Source: Schoenoplectus triqueter
Lineage: Eukaryota > Streptophyta > Magnoliopsida > Poales > Cyperaceae
Assembly (NCBI GenBank): GCA_964058805.1
Contig: CAXKVV010001182.1
Location: forward strand, 1 to 30,233
DNA length: 30,233 nt
Reading direction: 5' to 3'
This document shows, piece by piece, positions 9,741-19,657 of this stretch. Made by a program: the position numbers and the translations under genes. The notes below the pieces were generated by a model. That model saw only the letters and a list, made by a program, of their open reading frames with translations. It was not told the origin of the DNA and did not search any database. Positions within the stretch are counted from its first letter, which is position 1, and the number at the start of each line of letters is the position of its first letter.

Positions 9741-11030
9741 TCAAGGTTGTCAATCTAAATAGTTGTCAAGGAATCCCTCACCCCTTATTTTATTTAGTAC
9801 GACAACTATGATATCAATTATCATGGTTATCAAATAAATGTGGTTATCAGTGTATCCCTTCTCATGAACTAATGCAAAAAAATAAAACATAACCAAAATA
9901 TGGTTGTTGGTCCTCCACTTTTACAAGCTGCGCTTATTTGATTAAAATTTGGTTAGTTCGAGTTCAAAACACATTTAAATTGATTTCAAGCTAGTTAAAC
10001 ATGTATACATGCTATTCAATTTGGAATGCCTAGTAAAATAGTAGTATAACACAAAATGTTTTTCTTTTTTTGAGATATCGATGTAGCTTCTTCTAAAATA
10101 GTATTAAGTTTAACATAAAGTTGATAATTAAATAATTTTCACCCGAAAGAACAATTAGGCCTCTTCGAATATATTTAGTTAAAAGAAATGGAATCAATAA
10201 GGAAGACTAATTAAGTAGAACTTGAGCTCGGTTCAACTTCAAATTAATTATGGTTTTAGTTCGACGCAATTCGAGTTGGCGGCAAATCAAACTAGTACCA
10301 ACTCCAAGCATACATCAATTCATTTGCAACCTCCTTTCCAAACTCAAAGCATACAATGATTGATTTCTATTTTCCACAAACCGTAAATATTTTTCAAAAA
10401 CAAAAAAAAAAATATCAAACTGAACTAAAACATGAGCGACCGTGATACTAAGTCGCTGGGGTCGAAGAGGATCCAAACCGTTCTTTTAAACCTATATGGC
10501 TATATCTATATCCATATCATAAACTTAAAAAAAAATCATATATTTCCTGAAAGACAAAGTTATCACTATCTTATATTGGAAACTAAAAAGCAAGTATAAG
10601 ATTCCTTTATGCCTTGCGAATATTTTTTTCCGTCCCACTTTAACCTCCTGAGCTTTCAGGCATGATGAACAAACAGTACTTCAGGAAAAGGCGCTTATCC
10701 CTTCTCAGACTCATTCACTGTCTATAAAGCACACACTTGCCTTTGGATTTTTGCACTGAAAACAACATTGCTAATTTTATCACCAAAAAGCTGTGGCCAT
10801 TGGCCACTGCCTGTGCCTTCCACACGTTGGAAAGAAACGATCAAAGAACCAATAGAGGTCTCCTTCTTCAAAATATTCTGTTTTGTGTGTGCACGACACT
10901 GGTTTTAAGTGGTCGGTAGCAAATGACAATTACCGCTCCCGACAAATGTAACTTCACCCCCTATTTTTTTGATTTTTTTTTTCTTTTCTGGGGATAAGTT
11001 TGAACGTTGATGCTCTCTTCTTCTAACAGG
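9741..11030. other. Intergenic, no clear gene
   Basis: AT-rich with several A-runs (near 10403 and 10527). The open frame at 10737-10919 begins at a non-ATG codon and resembles no family I know. Part of 10660-10780 could be an exon of the orphan plus-strand gene suggested at 11031 (acceptor-like TTTCAG at 10656-10661), but the frame is soon closed. I see nothing else. Confidence 0.4.
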
Positions 11031-11099
11031 TCTAAATCAATTACAGGAAGTGAAAAGACTAACCACTGATGCAAGTGATCTGAGTGCAGCAGCTTTATG
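11031..11099 (+). other. Possible orphan terminal exon (plus strand)
   Basis: The pyrimidine-rich tract before TTCTTCTAACAG is a strong-looking acceptor. It is followed by an open frame of 22 residues (starting LNQLQEVKRL and ending SAAAL) that stops with TGA at 11097-11099. The peptide has the composition of an amphipathic C-terminal helix. I found no convincing upstream exon and do not recognise the family. It may be the remnant of a displaced gene, or chance. It lies convergent with, and close to, the 3' end of the minus-strand MRH gene. Confidence 0.3.
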
Positions 11100-11543
11100 A
11101 TAATTGTATGGTTTGATCAATCAATGCCAACAATTTGATTTAAGTTGCACTGCCCTTATTGTATCAGCTTCGGATTAAGCAACACTAAATGCTAAAATGT
11201 AATCTGGAGTACAATCTTAATCAATGATTGAGAATATTATAGCTAAGGCGCACACAAAGTTACTGTTGTCAGGTGTTAACAGCTTTATATGAATGTAAAT
11301 TGCAAAGCCAAGCTAACCAAATAAAAGGTACTTTCATAATCTCACAGAACAAAAATTAGATGTTTACTCGATGCCTACCTGGTCGAACGATTCTAATTCA
11401 TATCATAGAAAAATACGCAACAAAGTGTTCCTAACAAATAAGCTAAATGTTTAACCTAGAATCCTGGCGCAGTGCTATAACTTCAAGCATCCCATGGAGT
11501 TGATTTCACATAAGTTTTCTTGAAAAGAATTCCTTATAATGCA
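11100..11543 (-). other. 3' flank of the MRH-like gene
   Basis: AT-rich sequence between the MRH gene's stop codon and the plus-strand orphan exon. It most likely contains the 3' UTRs of both, arranged convergently. No coding signal was seen. Confidence 0.5.
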
Positions 11544-14456
11544 TCAAGTAATAGGAGCATATGTAGCTCGACTGCCTCCCTGGCCTCTGAACCTTCTCAT
11601 CAAAGAACCAACAAAACTCTGCAAGAGAGAGAAACAGTGAAAGGAAAGTAACCATTTAAATGATGAGACCAATAAAAGAACAACTTTGTAGTTCAAATGA
11701 AGCAACCAGCTCATTCAAACTTGCTTGATGTGAGATGGGACAGCAATATGAATTACTTTTGGAAAAAAAACTCTCTTACCTGGAAAAATAATTTTTTTTG
11801 GAAATTTTGGTAAATTTGGCAACTTTGGAATTATTCCTTTATAATATAAAAATGCCATTTTTTTAGAGGGAAAAAAGGTCATGTTAAGGAGTACATTTGC
11901 TAGAGTAAAACAGTTTTGCACCAAGCTTACCTTCATTCTTCCAGGCAAACTGATCCAGAATTCCAAATTTGGAATAGCCTGCAAATTAAAATCAGAAATG
12001 GAGATACCTTAATCACTCCAGAAAAAGAAAAGCCACTCAGAAACTTGATGAAGTAAAATATAGGCAATAGCTTGGTACCTCTATGCTATGAATTCCGAGG
12101 AAAAAGAATCTGTAAACTGTGCCAACTAAGATGTATCCACCAAGAAGGCATATCACTCTATAAAATATAATATATATTTATTATTAATCAATTATATTTT
12201 ATTATGAATTGATCAGTTAAGTAATTCATGGTTATATCTGCTGAGCAGAACACACATACATCAATAGAAAAGTAGCAAACCATCCCAGTCCTTTTCCACC
12301 TATTGCTACTGAAATTGCACAGCCTGAAGGATGAGTAAGTTCAGCTACCTGCAAAGAGAATAGCATTTCATGAATGCATCGTGTGTAAACTGGGTGTTCC
12401 AGGCAAATTGTGCATTTCCAATTTCATGCCGATATGTGATAAAAATACTCACATAGTTGCAATCTCCTGAAAGGTTAAATGAAGTGGGTACCTACAGATA
12501 AGACAACTAAGTGAAATGTAGGAAACAGGTACTAAAAAATGGTAAAAGGAGATTTTTGAAAAGAAAAATAAAGAAAAATGGTTATAATTAAATTATAGGA
12601 ACTTCACATATACTTACCCTAACTACACTTGAGTCACAAAAAATAGCAATAGACAAGGAACAATTACTCTTCATGCCAGATGATATCATCTTGACCAAAA
12701 CGCCTTTGTTGGGGTAATTTTCATCTGTCAAGACAAAAAGTAAAGTAAATATCCCTTAAAAATATAGACAAAGTTAAAAAAGAATAAGACTAACAGAGTA
12801 ACAGATCATGCCAAAAGTAAAATTAACTATGAAGTAAAAGTATTGGTCAACAACTAAATTACGACCAGTTGTTTAAAATATGAATAAACAGAATAATAAT
12901 TAGAGAAAACAATTCTGAAGTTACCAAGAAGTGAAATCTGACTATTTGAAGATTTTCCAACTGCAGTGCAGACATCATATCCTGAAGGCAAAAGCAGAAA
13001 GAACCAAATTGGGTTCAACATTGAAGAATAAAATCTAAGACACTTCTAAGTCTGTCAAAATAAATGAATTTGGTCATTTCAAAATATATGATGTTTAACA
13101 TGCCTCCAATGTTGTCTGATACCAATGCACTGCATGTCATGCCACATCTTGATTGACCTCCACAATCCTTTATTGCAAATCAATAAAACAATATTTAGGA
13201 AAAGTTCAAGATATGAATAAGGAAAATAAAATACGGTAGCTTTAACAGAAAGGAGATGCAACGGAATACCTGACATCCAAAACATGTTGGTTGATCATGA
13301 TTAAATATCATGTTACTGCAAAGCTGTTAAAAATAAATTGAATTTTTTTTAGTGATATAAAGAATGATAAAATATATAGAATGGATGTTTTCAGAGCAGC
13401 ATTAATAAAAGGATGAATCAGGAAGAAAAAGGCAATGAGAGGAGCTTTTGTGCATATCAAGGTTTTAGTTTATAATGTGACCAAGTAAGAAGAAAGAAAA
13501 ATTAAGCACAGATTTGTTTAGAAAAAGAAAGGAAGTATATGTTAAATAACATAAAGTAACCTGGCATAGCCAACCTGGAACCAGAGAACAGTGCCATTTG
13601 ACATGACCTTGTAAAACCTGAAGCAAAAGAAAGGATGATATTGCTATGCACTTATGCACACTTGCATGCTGTCAAAAATACAATGCTTGAAAACTGGTTT
13701 CTGCACTAAACTAGAAGTCCTCACAAGTAAAAAACTAATATAATGAGCTTTTGAATTACGCAATGTACTATCACCTCCCCAATTTTCCTATCCAGAAGAT
13801 TAGATAGCTAACCTCCAGGGTACCAAGTTTCAGCATTTTCCAATACAAAAACACAAATGTATGACTTTCTGTGATTCATGGTCTCAAGTTAAATATTCGT
13901 GAGGTTAATAAAAGGCTATAATAGTCTAATTGATTTGCATGGCTAGTCTGAGAAGATACAGTATAAGATATACAGAATAAGAAAATGATCGGACTTGAAA
14001 AATGATTTCAGTCAAAATAGATGCCAATAACAGTGTTTTCAGAGGTACCCATAGGCCATAGCCATCCCTTTCGCACTACTTGAACAACTATTCTAACAGT
14101 TTCCTGTCGAGAATTATAACAAGACCTCATGTCTCGTCTGCTCATTTTGTAGGGTATCTCAACTAGATATTTCACTATGATCAGGAATCAAGCATATAAC
14201 GCCACTCAGGGTAATTTCGTTCCACATCCATTAATAAAAAAACCACATCCTACAAGTACGAGAAGAAATACCCGTCTTCGCTGAGGATTCCATGAGGGAA
14301 TTTGGCGGACGGCGAAGCGAGGCTGTAGTTGTAGAGGGTATTCCGGTGCACAACACCGAAGTCACACGACGCTGTCCCAGCTACGGAGTAGAGGAGTGAA
14401 TCCAAAAACACGAAGAAAACGAGAGCTCGCAAAAAGGGGAGATCTCGTTTCCCCAT
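11544..14456 (-). CDS. Atg27/MRH-domain-like type I membrane protein
   Basis: Eleven exons encode 279 residues: complement of 14272..14456, 13575..13617, 13270..13323, 13104..13167, 12925..12981, 12618..12724, 12453..12491, 12260..12348, 12079..12157, 11931..11978 and 11544..11618. All junctions keep frame. Ten introns are visible; nine are GT-AG, and the one after the fourth exon is GC-AG (GGAG|GCATGT). Residues 1-29 form a signal peptide. A Cys-rich luminal domain follows (Cys31, 78, 90, 93, 96, 102, 106 and more) with MSNGTVLWFQ. A single membrane span covers about 206-228. A cytosolic tail of about 50 residues contains AIPNLEFW and ends TYAPIT. The layout fits the Atg27/mannose-6-phosphate-receptor-homology family, which cycles through Golgi, endosome and vacuole membranes. 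Its exact plant role is not settled. YAPI in the tail matches a Yxx-hydrophobic sorting signal. Confidence 0.85.
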
Positions 14457-15095
14457 TTTCAGGCCAGTGAGGAAACTGGAGAAGGAAAGCGCTGCTGCCT
14501 CTCTCTCGTCTGGTACCAGAAAAGTAAAAACAAAAACTCAGTTTGGGACGGTTCACGGGTTCATTCTCTGTAGGCAGTCGGACTATCGGATCGTAATCCA
14601 GGAACAGCCATTGATTTAATTAGATGGGCCTCGTGTCTGAAAGCGGCGATACATGGGCCTATAATCTGATACTGTGGGCCGATCCAAGGAGGACTTTGAA
14701 CTTTGGATATCATGGTAGTCGCATATATTCAATTCGTTTTCCCTGCTGACTCCAGCTTACAATTTTTAATTTTTTTTTAGGTTAGGTCAAAAGTCAGAGT
14801 CTACTTTAATCATTTATTAGACCAAGAAGGTCACTGCTGACTCGAGCTTACAAATTTAAATAAATATGGTATTTTTGTGCAAATCATTCGTTAAAATGAT
14901 AAAATCGCATTATTTACTGATAACTTGAATTGTATCATGCTGATTATTGGTTTATTACTAGAGTTCAACTCCCGATTGAAACAAAAGGCAAAGCTAAAGA
15001 GTGGTTAAGTTAAAGCATCTTACTGCCACTTAAAAAAAAGAGGAAATAAAAGAAAGAGAAGGTTTTTAAATGAAGCCTTCATTCATTATATACGT
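14457..15095 (-). promoter_or_regulatory. Promoter of the MRH-like gene with three site II boxes
   Basis: Three TGGGCC boxes on the plus strand lie at 14625-14630, 14654-14659 and 14675-14680, 169-224 bp upstream of the ATG. TGGGCC/T 'site II' elements bind TCP factors and are typical of broadly expressed plant genes. Further out are two similar copies of CTGCTGACTC-AGCTTACAA (near 14741 and 14837). The rest, up to the CACTA element, is AT-rich and featureless. Confidence 0.6.
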
Positions 15096-16568
15096 CACTA
15101 CAGGAGAGCGTCGCACTAACATCTGACAGATCAGATGCAATAAATACTATTTACATCAGTAGGCTTATGCTAAAAATCTTTAGCATCCAAAAGCTGATGC
15201 AAAGCGCAGATGTAAATACGCTTGATGGTGATAATCAATTGCATCCGATTTTTTATTTGCATCAGCATTTTATTACATCAGGAAAGACGGATGCAAGATT
15301 CACTGTCATTTTCATTTGTTCCCTGAAGCAAATATTATTTTTTTACAGGCATAATACTGATGTAATTATTGATATTAGCATCTGTTAATATAATGATATT
15401 TTTTTTATTTGCATCTAATAACAGATGATGTCTTTCATTATTCTTTTATTTGTATCTAATTACATCTGTCTTAGTGATGATAATTATCACTCTTCCATTT
15501 CTATAACAAACGCTAAACCCACCATTTATACCAAGATTTTTCAAAATCCCAATATTCATACCACGATTTAAACCTAATAGATCTGATAAAATTTCTCAAA
15601 ATATTCACACCAACATTCACCAACATTCAACATGCATATTCAGACAAATATAATCCAGATCAGAAAATAATTTACAATTAAGAATTTTCACACACTGGCA
15701 AATCTAACTAGCAAAATATCACGTGCTAACCATTGTCCAATTACTGTATATCAACATGTCACACACTTCTTCTTTCAAAAAGAAAATAACATAATAAATA
15801 AATTAATAAGCATCCCTAGTGTCTTCAGATTGCACATTCATTTTTAGCTTAACCTATCTGCCGTCAGTTTGTAATGTGAGAAAGGTGGAGTGTCATCTTC
15901 CAAACCAACATTGCAGGTAAATTTCGACACAAATGCAATGCAACAAAATGAGCACTAGGAATCATTAGTCCTTTGAGACTGCTACTTATCAAAAAAAAAA
16001 AACAAGATAAGCATTAGCTGATTAACAATATTACTCTACCTGGGCGGTCAGAATAGCATGTTCGTGGCCTTTAAACTTGTGAACTGGTGAAGCAACCCCA
16101 TGAGAAATCAGCTTACGGCATTAAACATAAATAAAGTTTTATCAGCGGACCTAAAACAAAAGAAGTCAAGAAAAAAATCACAATTCAAGTTCATGGGAAG
16201 TGTGCAATTAGTTCAGAGAAGGAAAATAAAATTAAACCAGTGCACTAATTAAACCACCGTAAAAAGGATTACAAGTTCAGATAAGGTCTTGTATACTCCA
16301 CAACACAATACACTTATCCATGATTACTATGATTACAAGTTTCCAAAATAACTGGCAGCGTATTGGGGAAAACAACCTTGAATCTGAAAGAAAACATACC
16401 GTTTGAGCTGCAAAGGTTTCTCCTTGTACTTTTTTTCTTCAGATTTAACTTGTAGTGATTGTACGGAGGAGAGGTGGATGTGATTGATGATCGGAAGAGA
16501 GATTAGGGGTAGCGTGAAGAGACAGTTGGATCAGCTAAGCCTAAATGAGGGAAGCGAGAGAGAAAAAG

Positions 16569-16685
16569 GTACCTTCAATTCTACTTGATTTCGATTTCGA
16601 TTTCGATATCATTTTGTTTGGATTTGGCGACGACACCAGAAAAGAAAAGAAAAGAAAAGAAAACACAGTACCTTCAATTCTACTT
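16569..16685 (+). repeat. Direct repeat and microsatellites inside the CACTA element
   Basis: GTACCTTCAATTCTACTT occurs at 16569-16586 and again at 16668-16685, 99 bp apart. Between them lie a GATTTC repeat (16587-16606) and an AAAAG repeat (about 16638-16663). This suggests slippage or local duplication within the element. Confidence 0.8.
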
Positions 16686-16904
16686 TATATATTGGAGGGG
16701 TTGGATTGGGATCACCGATGGATGGACGGAGTGGATGGGTAGATCCTTTCCGTCATCGCACGACGTTTCTATTTCTCAGTTTTTCTTTTTTTTTCTTTTC
16801 TGCAGTTACTCCACAGCACAACAACTAGCAAAAGTGAATCTAATCAAGTAAAATCAGTAAAATCAAAAAAAAAAAATCAGATACTATGTTGTGCACACTG
16901 GAGA

Positions 16905-17090
16905 GGAGACAGAGCACCGTCATGCGAGTTAAGCGACGCGGAGTCGAGGGAACTGAGCACCGTGCACCGTGCGTCGTACGAGTTAAGTGTTGTGTGGATC
17001 TAGAGGTTGAGCGCCGTGCCACATCGCCGGAGGTTGAGGAGTGAGGAGTGAGGAGTGAGGAGAAGAGTTGAGAGAGAGCGGCGGGGAGGG
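16905..17090 (+). repeat. GC-rich diverged tandem repeats inside the CACTA element
   Basis: Related blocks starting GAGCACCGT (16910s and 16950s) and GAGCGCCGT (about 17008) each lead toward GAGTTAAG or GAGGTTGAGG. They are followed by a 7-bp GAGGAGT repeat (about 17036-17062). Base composition is clearly higher in G+C than the surrounding element. The block may be captured sequence or a former promoter/5' UTR. No protein family was recognised. Confidence 0.55.
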
Positions 17091-17713
17091 TGATTTAGGG
17101 TTAGATTTGGGTCTGTTTGCGAGTCGCGGAGAAAAATATGAATTATATACTTTGATATCGAGTATTATTATATACTTTAAATATTTACTCTGGTTATTCA
17201 AAAATAAAATTAGTATATTTATTTGTATCTGCTAAACTGATGTGCATCCATATTTGCATCTGCTAAGCTGATGTGCATGAGCATTTACATCTGCGAGTAC
17301 TAATGTGCATCAGCATTCTAGTGCGTCTTCACCCATTTATTTTCAAAAAAAAATAACTACACTTACTTACATCCGCAAAATAGATAAAATTTATACTTGC
17401 ATTAGCTTTCCTAATGTAATATGTTCAAATCAAAATTTTAAGGTCGGAAATTTTTTTTGCTGATGCTAATAAAAAAGTGCAGATGCAATTGACCCTTTCC
17501 GGATGCAAATACGACACTTTACTGTAGTGATATTACTATTTGTAAGTCTTACATGCATCCACGAACAAACATACGAAGCACAGGACATAACTGTAAGATA
17601 TCAGATAAACCATGAAACTTACTTGATTACGCTCAGATACAGTACTACTGAAACATTCTTATAGTTAGACAACAACTATCTAAAACCAGACTAAAAACAA
17701 TGAACAAAAGCGA

Positions 17714-18127
17714 TCAAGAAAGGGCTGCAGCAGGGACGGGACCTGGTGCAGCCTGTGGAGCTGAAACTGGGGCATGATTTTGGTCCTCGATAGCTTCACA
17801 GTAACCTCGCAAAACATCTCCTTCTTCAACCGTGAAACCAAGAGCAGAAAGCATGGCATCGGCAGCCCAACACTGGTGCTGTATGACACCAATAGCACGG
17901 CAACAGCTTGGACCAAGGTATGTCTCGCCATTGACAAAGAATAGGATGATCTCACCAGTGCATGAGCGAAGCTCAATCAGAGAATCCCAGCACTGGACGA
18001 GGCCATTTGATTGTAGTCGTGCTGCAAGATTTGGGGAAAAGGATTGGGCTTCGGTTGCATTGGAGATGGTGGAGAGGGTGATGGTTAGGATGAGGATGGA
18101 GAGGAGAAAGTTTTTCAGAGAAGCCAT
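17714..18127 (-). CDS. EC1-like egg-cell secreted peptide (prolamin-like)
   Basis: A single exon of 137 residues. A signal peptide covers about 1-28. The mature part has six cysteines at 46, 56, 75, 76, 86 and 110. The conserved blocks QCWDSL, ELRSCTGEIILFF, NGETYLGPSCC and LGFTVEEGDVLRGYC follow. These are the hallmarks of the plant EGG CELL 1 (EC1) family (Pfam Prolamin_like). EC1 peptides are secreted by the egg cell and prime sperm for gamete fusion. The tail from about 118 is Pro/Ala-rich. A TATA box lies upstream at 18193-18200 (TATAAATA on the minus strand), which fits a 5' UTR of about 35-40 nt. It is arranged head to head with the paralogue at 18738. Egg-cell expression is inferred from the family; related Prolamin_like peptides can have other tissues. 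Confidence 0.9.
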   Translation of the reverse strand: MASLKNFLLSILILTITLSTISNATEAQSFSPNLAARLQSNGLVQCWDSLIELRSCTGEIILFFVNGETYLGPSCCRAIGVIQHQCWAADAMLSALGFTVEEGDVLRGYCEAIEDQNHAPVSAPQAAPGPVPAAALS

Positions 18128-18737
18128 GAAAGTTTCAAAACTTGAGAAATTGTAGTGTGTAAAATTGAACCGTAAAGTATGATTCGTATTACTATTTATA
18201 GTGCTCTTATGGGTTAAAACTTAAAACAGTGAGGTTAAATTAAGGGATACAAACAGCTAGCCTATGTAACGCACAGGGAATTAATTTGGAATGCCTAAGG
18301 ACTAGAGGTAGTACTAGTGTGGAATGCCAATGGATCAGCTAACAATGTTTGATTAGATGCCAGGTCAGCACGGTAACTGTTAACCTTTCAGCATTCCCTG
18401 CAGCACATCACTGATTAATTTTACATTAGAGGCATACTAATTGCTTCTTTCAGTTACTACTGTTTAACAAAGGACATTTGGAAATAAAGCAAAAGAACTT
18501 GAGAGGCAGGGACTAGTAATCTGATATTACTGTTTAAATGACAGGATTAATTGCTTGCTTCAGTTATCACCTCATTAGAATTAGAACGTCCGCATGAGTG
18601 AATTTGTTAGCTATATATTCACGATGGGATCATCACCTTTAGCTCCATTCTCCACCTATATATATTGCAGCCACTTCTAAATTTGTTAGCTATTCACGAT
18701 GGGATCATCCCAATTGCCATACGCTCAGAACTCACCA
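18128..18737. promoter_or_regulatory. Shared intergenic promoter of the two EC1-like genes
   Basis: About 610 bp separate two divergently transcribed EC1-like start codons. The minus-strand gene has TATAAATA (plus-strand 18193-18200). The plus-strand gene has TATATATA at 18657-18664, about 75 bp before the ATG at 18738. A near-duplicate of the sequence around the upstream ATG lies at 18601-18634 and 18680-18709. Confidence 0.65.
18601..18709 (+). repeat. Direct repeat in the EC1 promoter/leader
   Basis: AATTTGTTAGCTA, then TTCACGATGGGATCATC, occurs at 18601-18634 (with an extra TATA in the middle) and at 18680-18709. Each copy contains an ATGGGATCATC. The TATA box lies between the two copies. 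Confidence 0.85.
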
Positions 18738-19139
18738 ATGGCCTCAATTAATCATGTTTTTGTTCTTGTTCTCCTTGCTACTCTTCTCTCGGCCACATTC
18801 AACCCAGCCACTGCGCATCTAAACCTCCCTAACCTCGTCTCCCGCCTACAAGCCAACAGCCTGCAGCAGTGCTGGGACTCGCTGATGGAGCTCCGGTCAT
18901 GCTCCGGCGAGATTGTGCTCTTCTTTTTGAATGGCGAGACATACTTGGGCCCCAGTTGTTGTCGTGCAATTAAGGTCATAGAGCACCAGTGCTGGGCTGC
19001 TGATGCCATGCTGGCTGCTCTTGGGTTTACCATCCATGAAGGTGATATTCTTCGTGGATACTGTGATGCCAGCACTGGAGACGATGCTGGTACAGGGGGG
19101 CAGCCATCTCCAGTTGCACCTGGTCCAGCAGATTGTTAG
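18738..19139 (+). CDS. EC1-like egg-cell secreted peptide (prolamin-like)
   Basis: A single exon, 133 residues from the ATG at 18738. An in-frame ATG at 18699 would add 13 residues ahead of the signal peptide. I prefer 18738 because the signal peptide begins there (MASINHVFVLVLL, cut near 26) and because the TATA box at 18657 puts the transcription start close to 18690. Six family cysteines lie at 45, 55, 74, 75, 85 and 109. The blocks QCWDSLMELRSCSGEIVLFF and LNGETYLGPSCC are almost identical to the minus-strand partner, so the pair are close paralogues. The tail is Gly/Pro-rich and ends in a seventh, unpaired Cys (133), unlike the partner. The likely role is that of the EC1 family: an egg-secreted sperm activator. 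Confidence 0.9.
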   Translation: MASINHVFVLVLLATLLSATFNPATAHLNLPNLVSRLQANSLQQCWDSLMELRSCSGEIVLFFLNGETYLGPSCCRAIKVIEHQCWAADAMLAALGFTIHEGDILRGYCDASTGDDAGTGGQPSPVAPGPADC

Positions 19140-19657
19140 GCTCGCTTTGAATCTTGGGCCACTTTAGAGTTGTCTTTACTGCTGCTGTTTTGCTTGAGAA
19201 TAATATATTCTGGTCAAGTTGTGTCTCTTGATGCTTCTCTTTTAGAATTATTATGTTAGTCACGTAAATTGACTAGGATTTTGTTATGTAAGTATATCAT
19301 GTGGTAATAAAATGCAGCCTTTTCTATATCTGTATGAGTATCCAAACAAATACAGCCTTCTGTGGTATGTTTATGTCTTTTAATCTTTTTGGTGTGACCC
19401 AAGGTAATTTAGCAATTGCCTTAACGCGCGTGGAGAGTCAGAAAAATATTTCCATGACAAACCATTCAAATATGGAAACCTAGAAAATTAATAAAATCAA
19501 ATAAAAGAAAGTGTGCATACCATATGTACCCAGTAAAAAGTTTAGCAGCTTGAAGAAACCAAGAGAGACTCAACATCCTTTCCACTTAATTTCAAGCAGC
19601 CGCCGCATCAGAGGTTAAATTACAACAATACATCTCTCATTCCCCAATTACTCCCAG
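19140..19657. other. Convergent 3' flanks of the EC1-like and GH17 genes
   Basis: Probable 3' UTR of the plus-strand EC1-like gene (AATAAAATG near 19306 could be a poly(A) signal), then that of the minus-strand GH17 gene. No coding signal was seen. Confidence 0.5.

Larger units (their letters stand above)
15096..17529. mobile_element. Non-autonomous CACTA-like transposon
   Basis: The ends are CACTACAG at 15096-15103 and CTGTAGTG at 17522-17529. The first 30 bases of each end match at 22 positions as inverted repeats. Both subterminal regions (15100-15480 and 17215-17515) are packed with short GATGCAAAT/GCATCTG-type repeats in both orientations, a hallmark of CACTA elements. The 2,434-bp interior has no recognisable transposase. 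The 3-bp flanks differ (CGT on the left, ATA on the right), so the expected duplication is not present. The flank may have mutated, or the two ends may come from different elements. Confidence 0.75.

Noticed and set aside
16545..16851. Overlapping open frames inside the CACTA-like element
   Set aside because: They are driven by GATTTC and AAAAG microsatellites and show no conserved motif.
15093..17532. 3-bp target duplication for the CACTA-like element
   Set aside because: The flanks read CGT and ATA; shifting the boundary by one base does not give a match.
18752..19075. 107-codon minus-strand frame
   Set aside because: It is the antisense shadow of the EC1-like gene; the same applies to 17832-18155.
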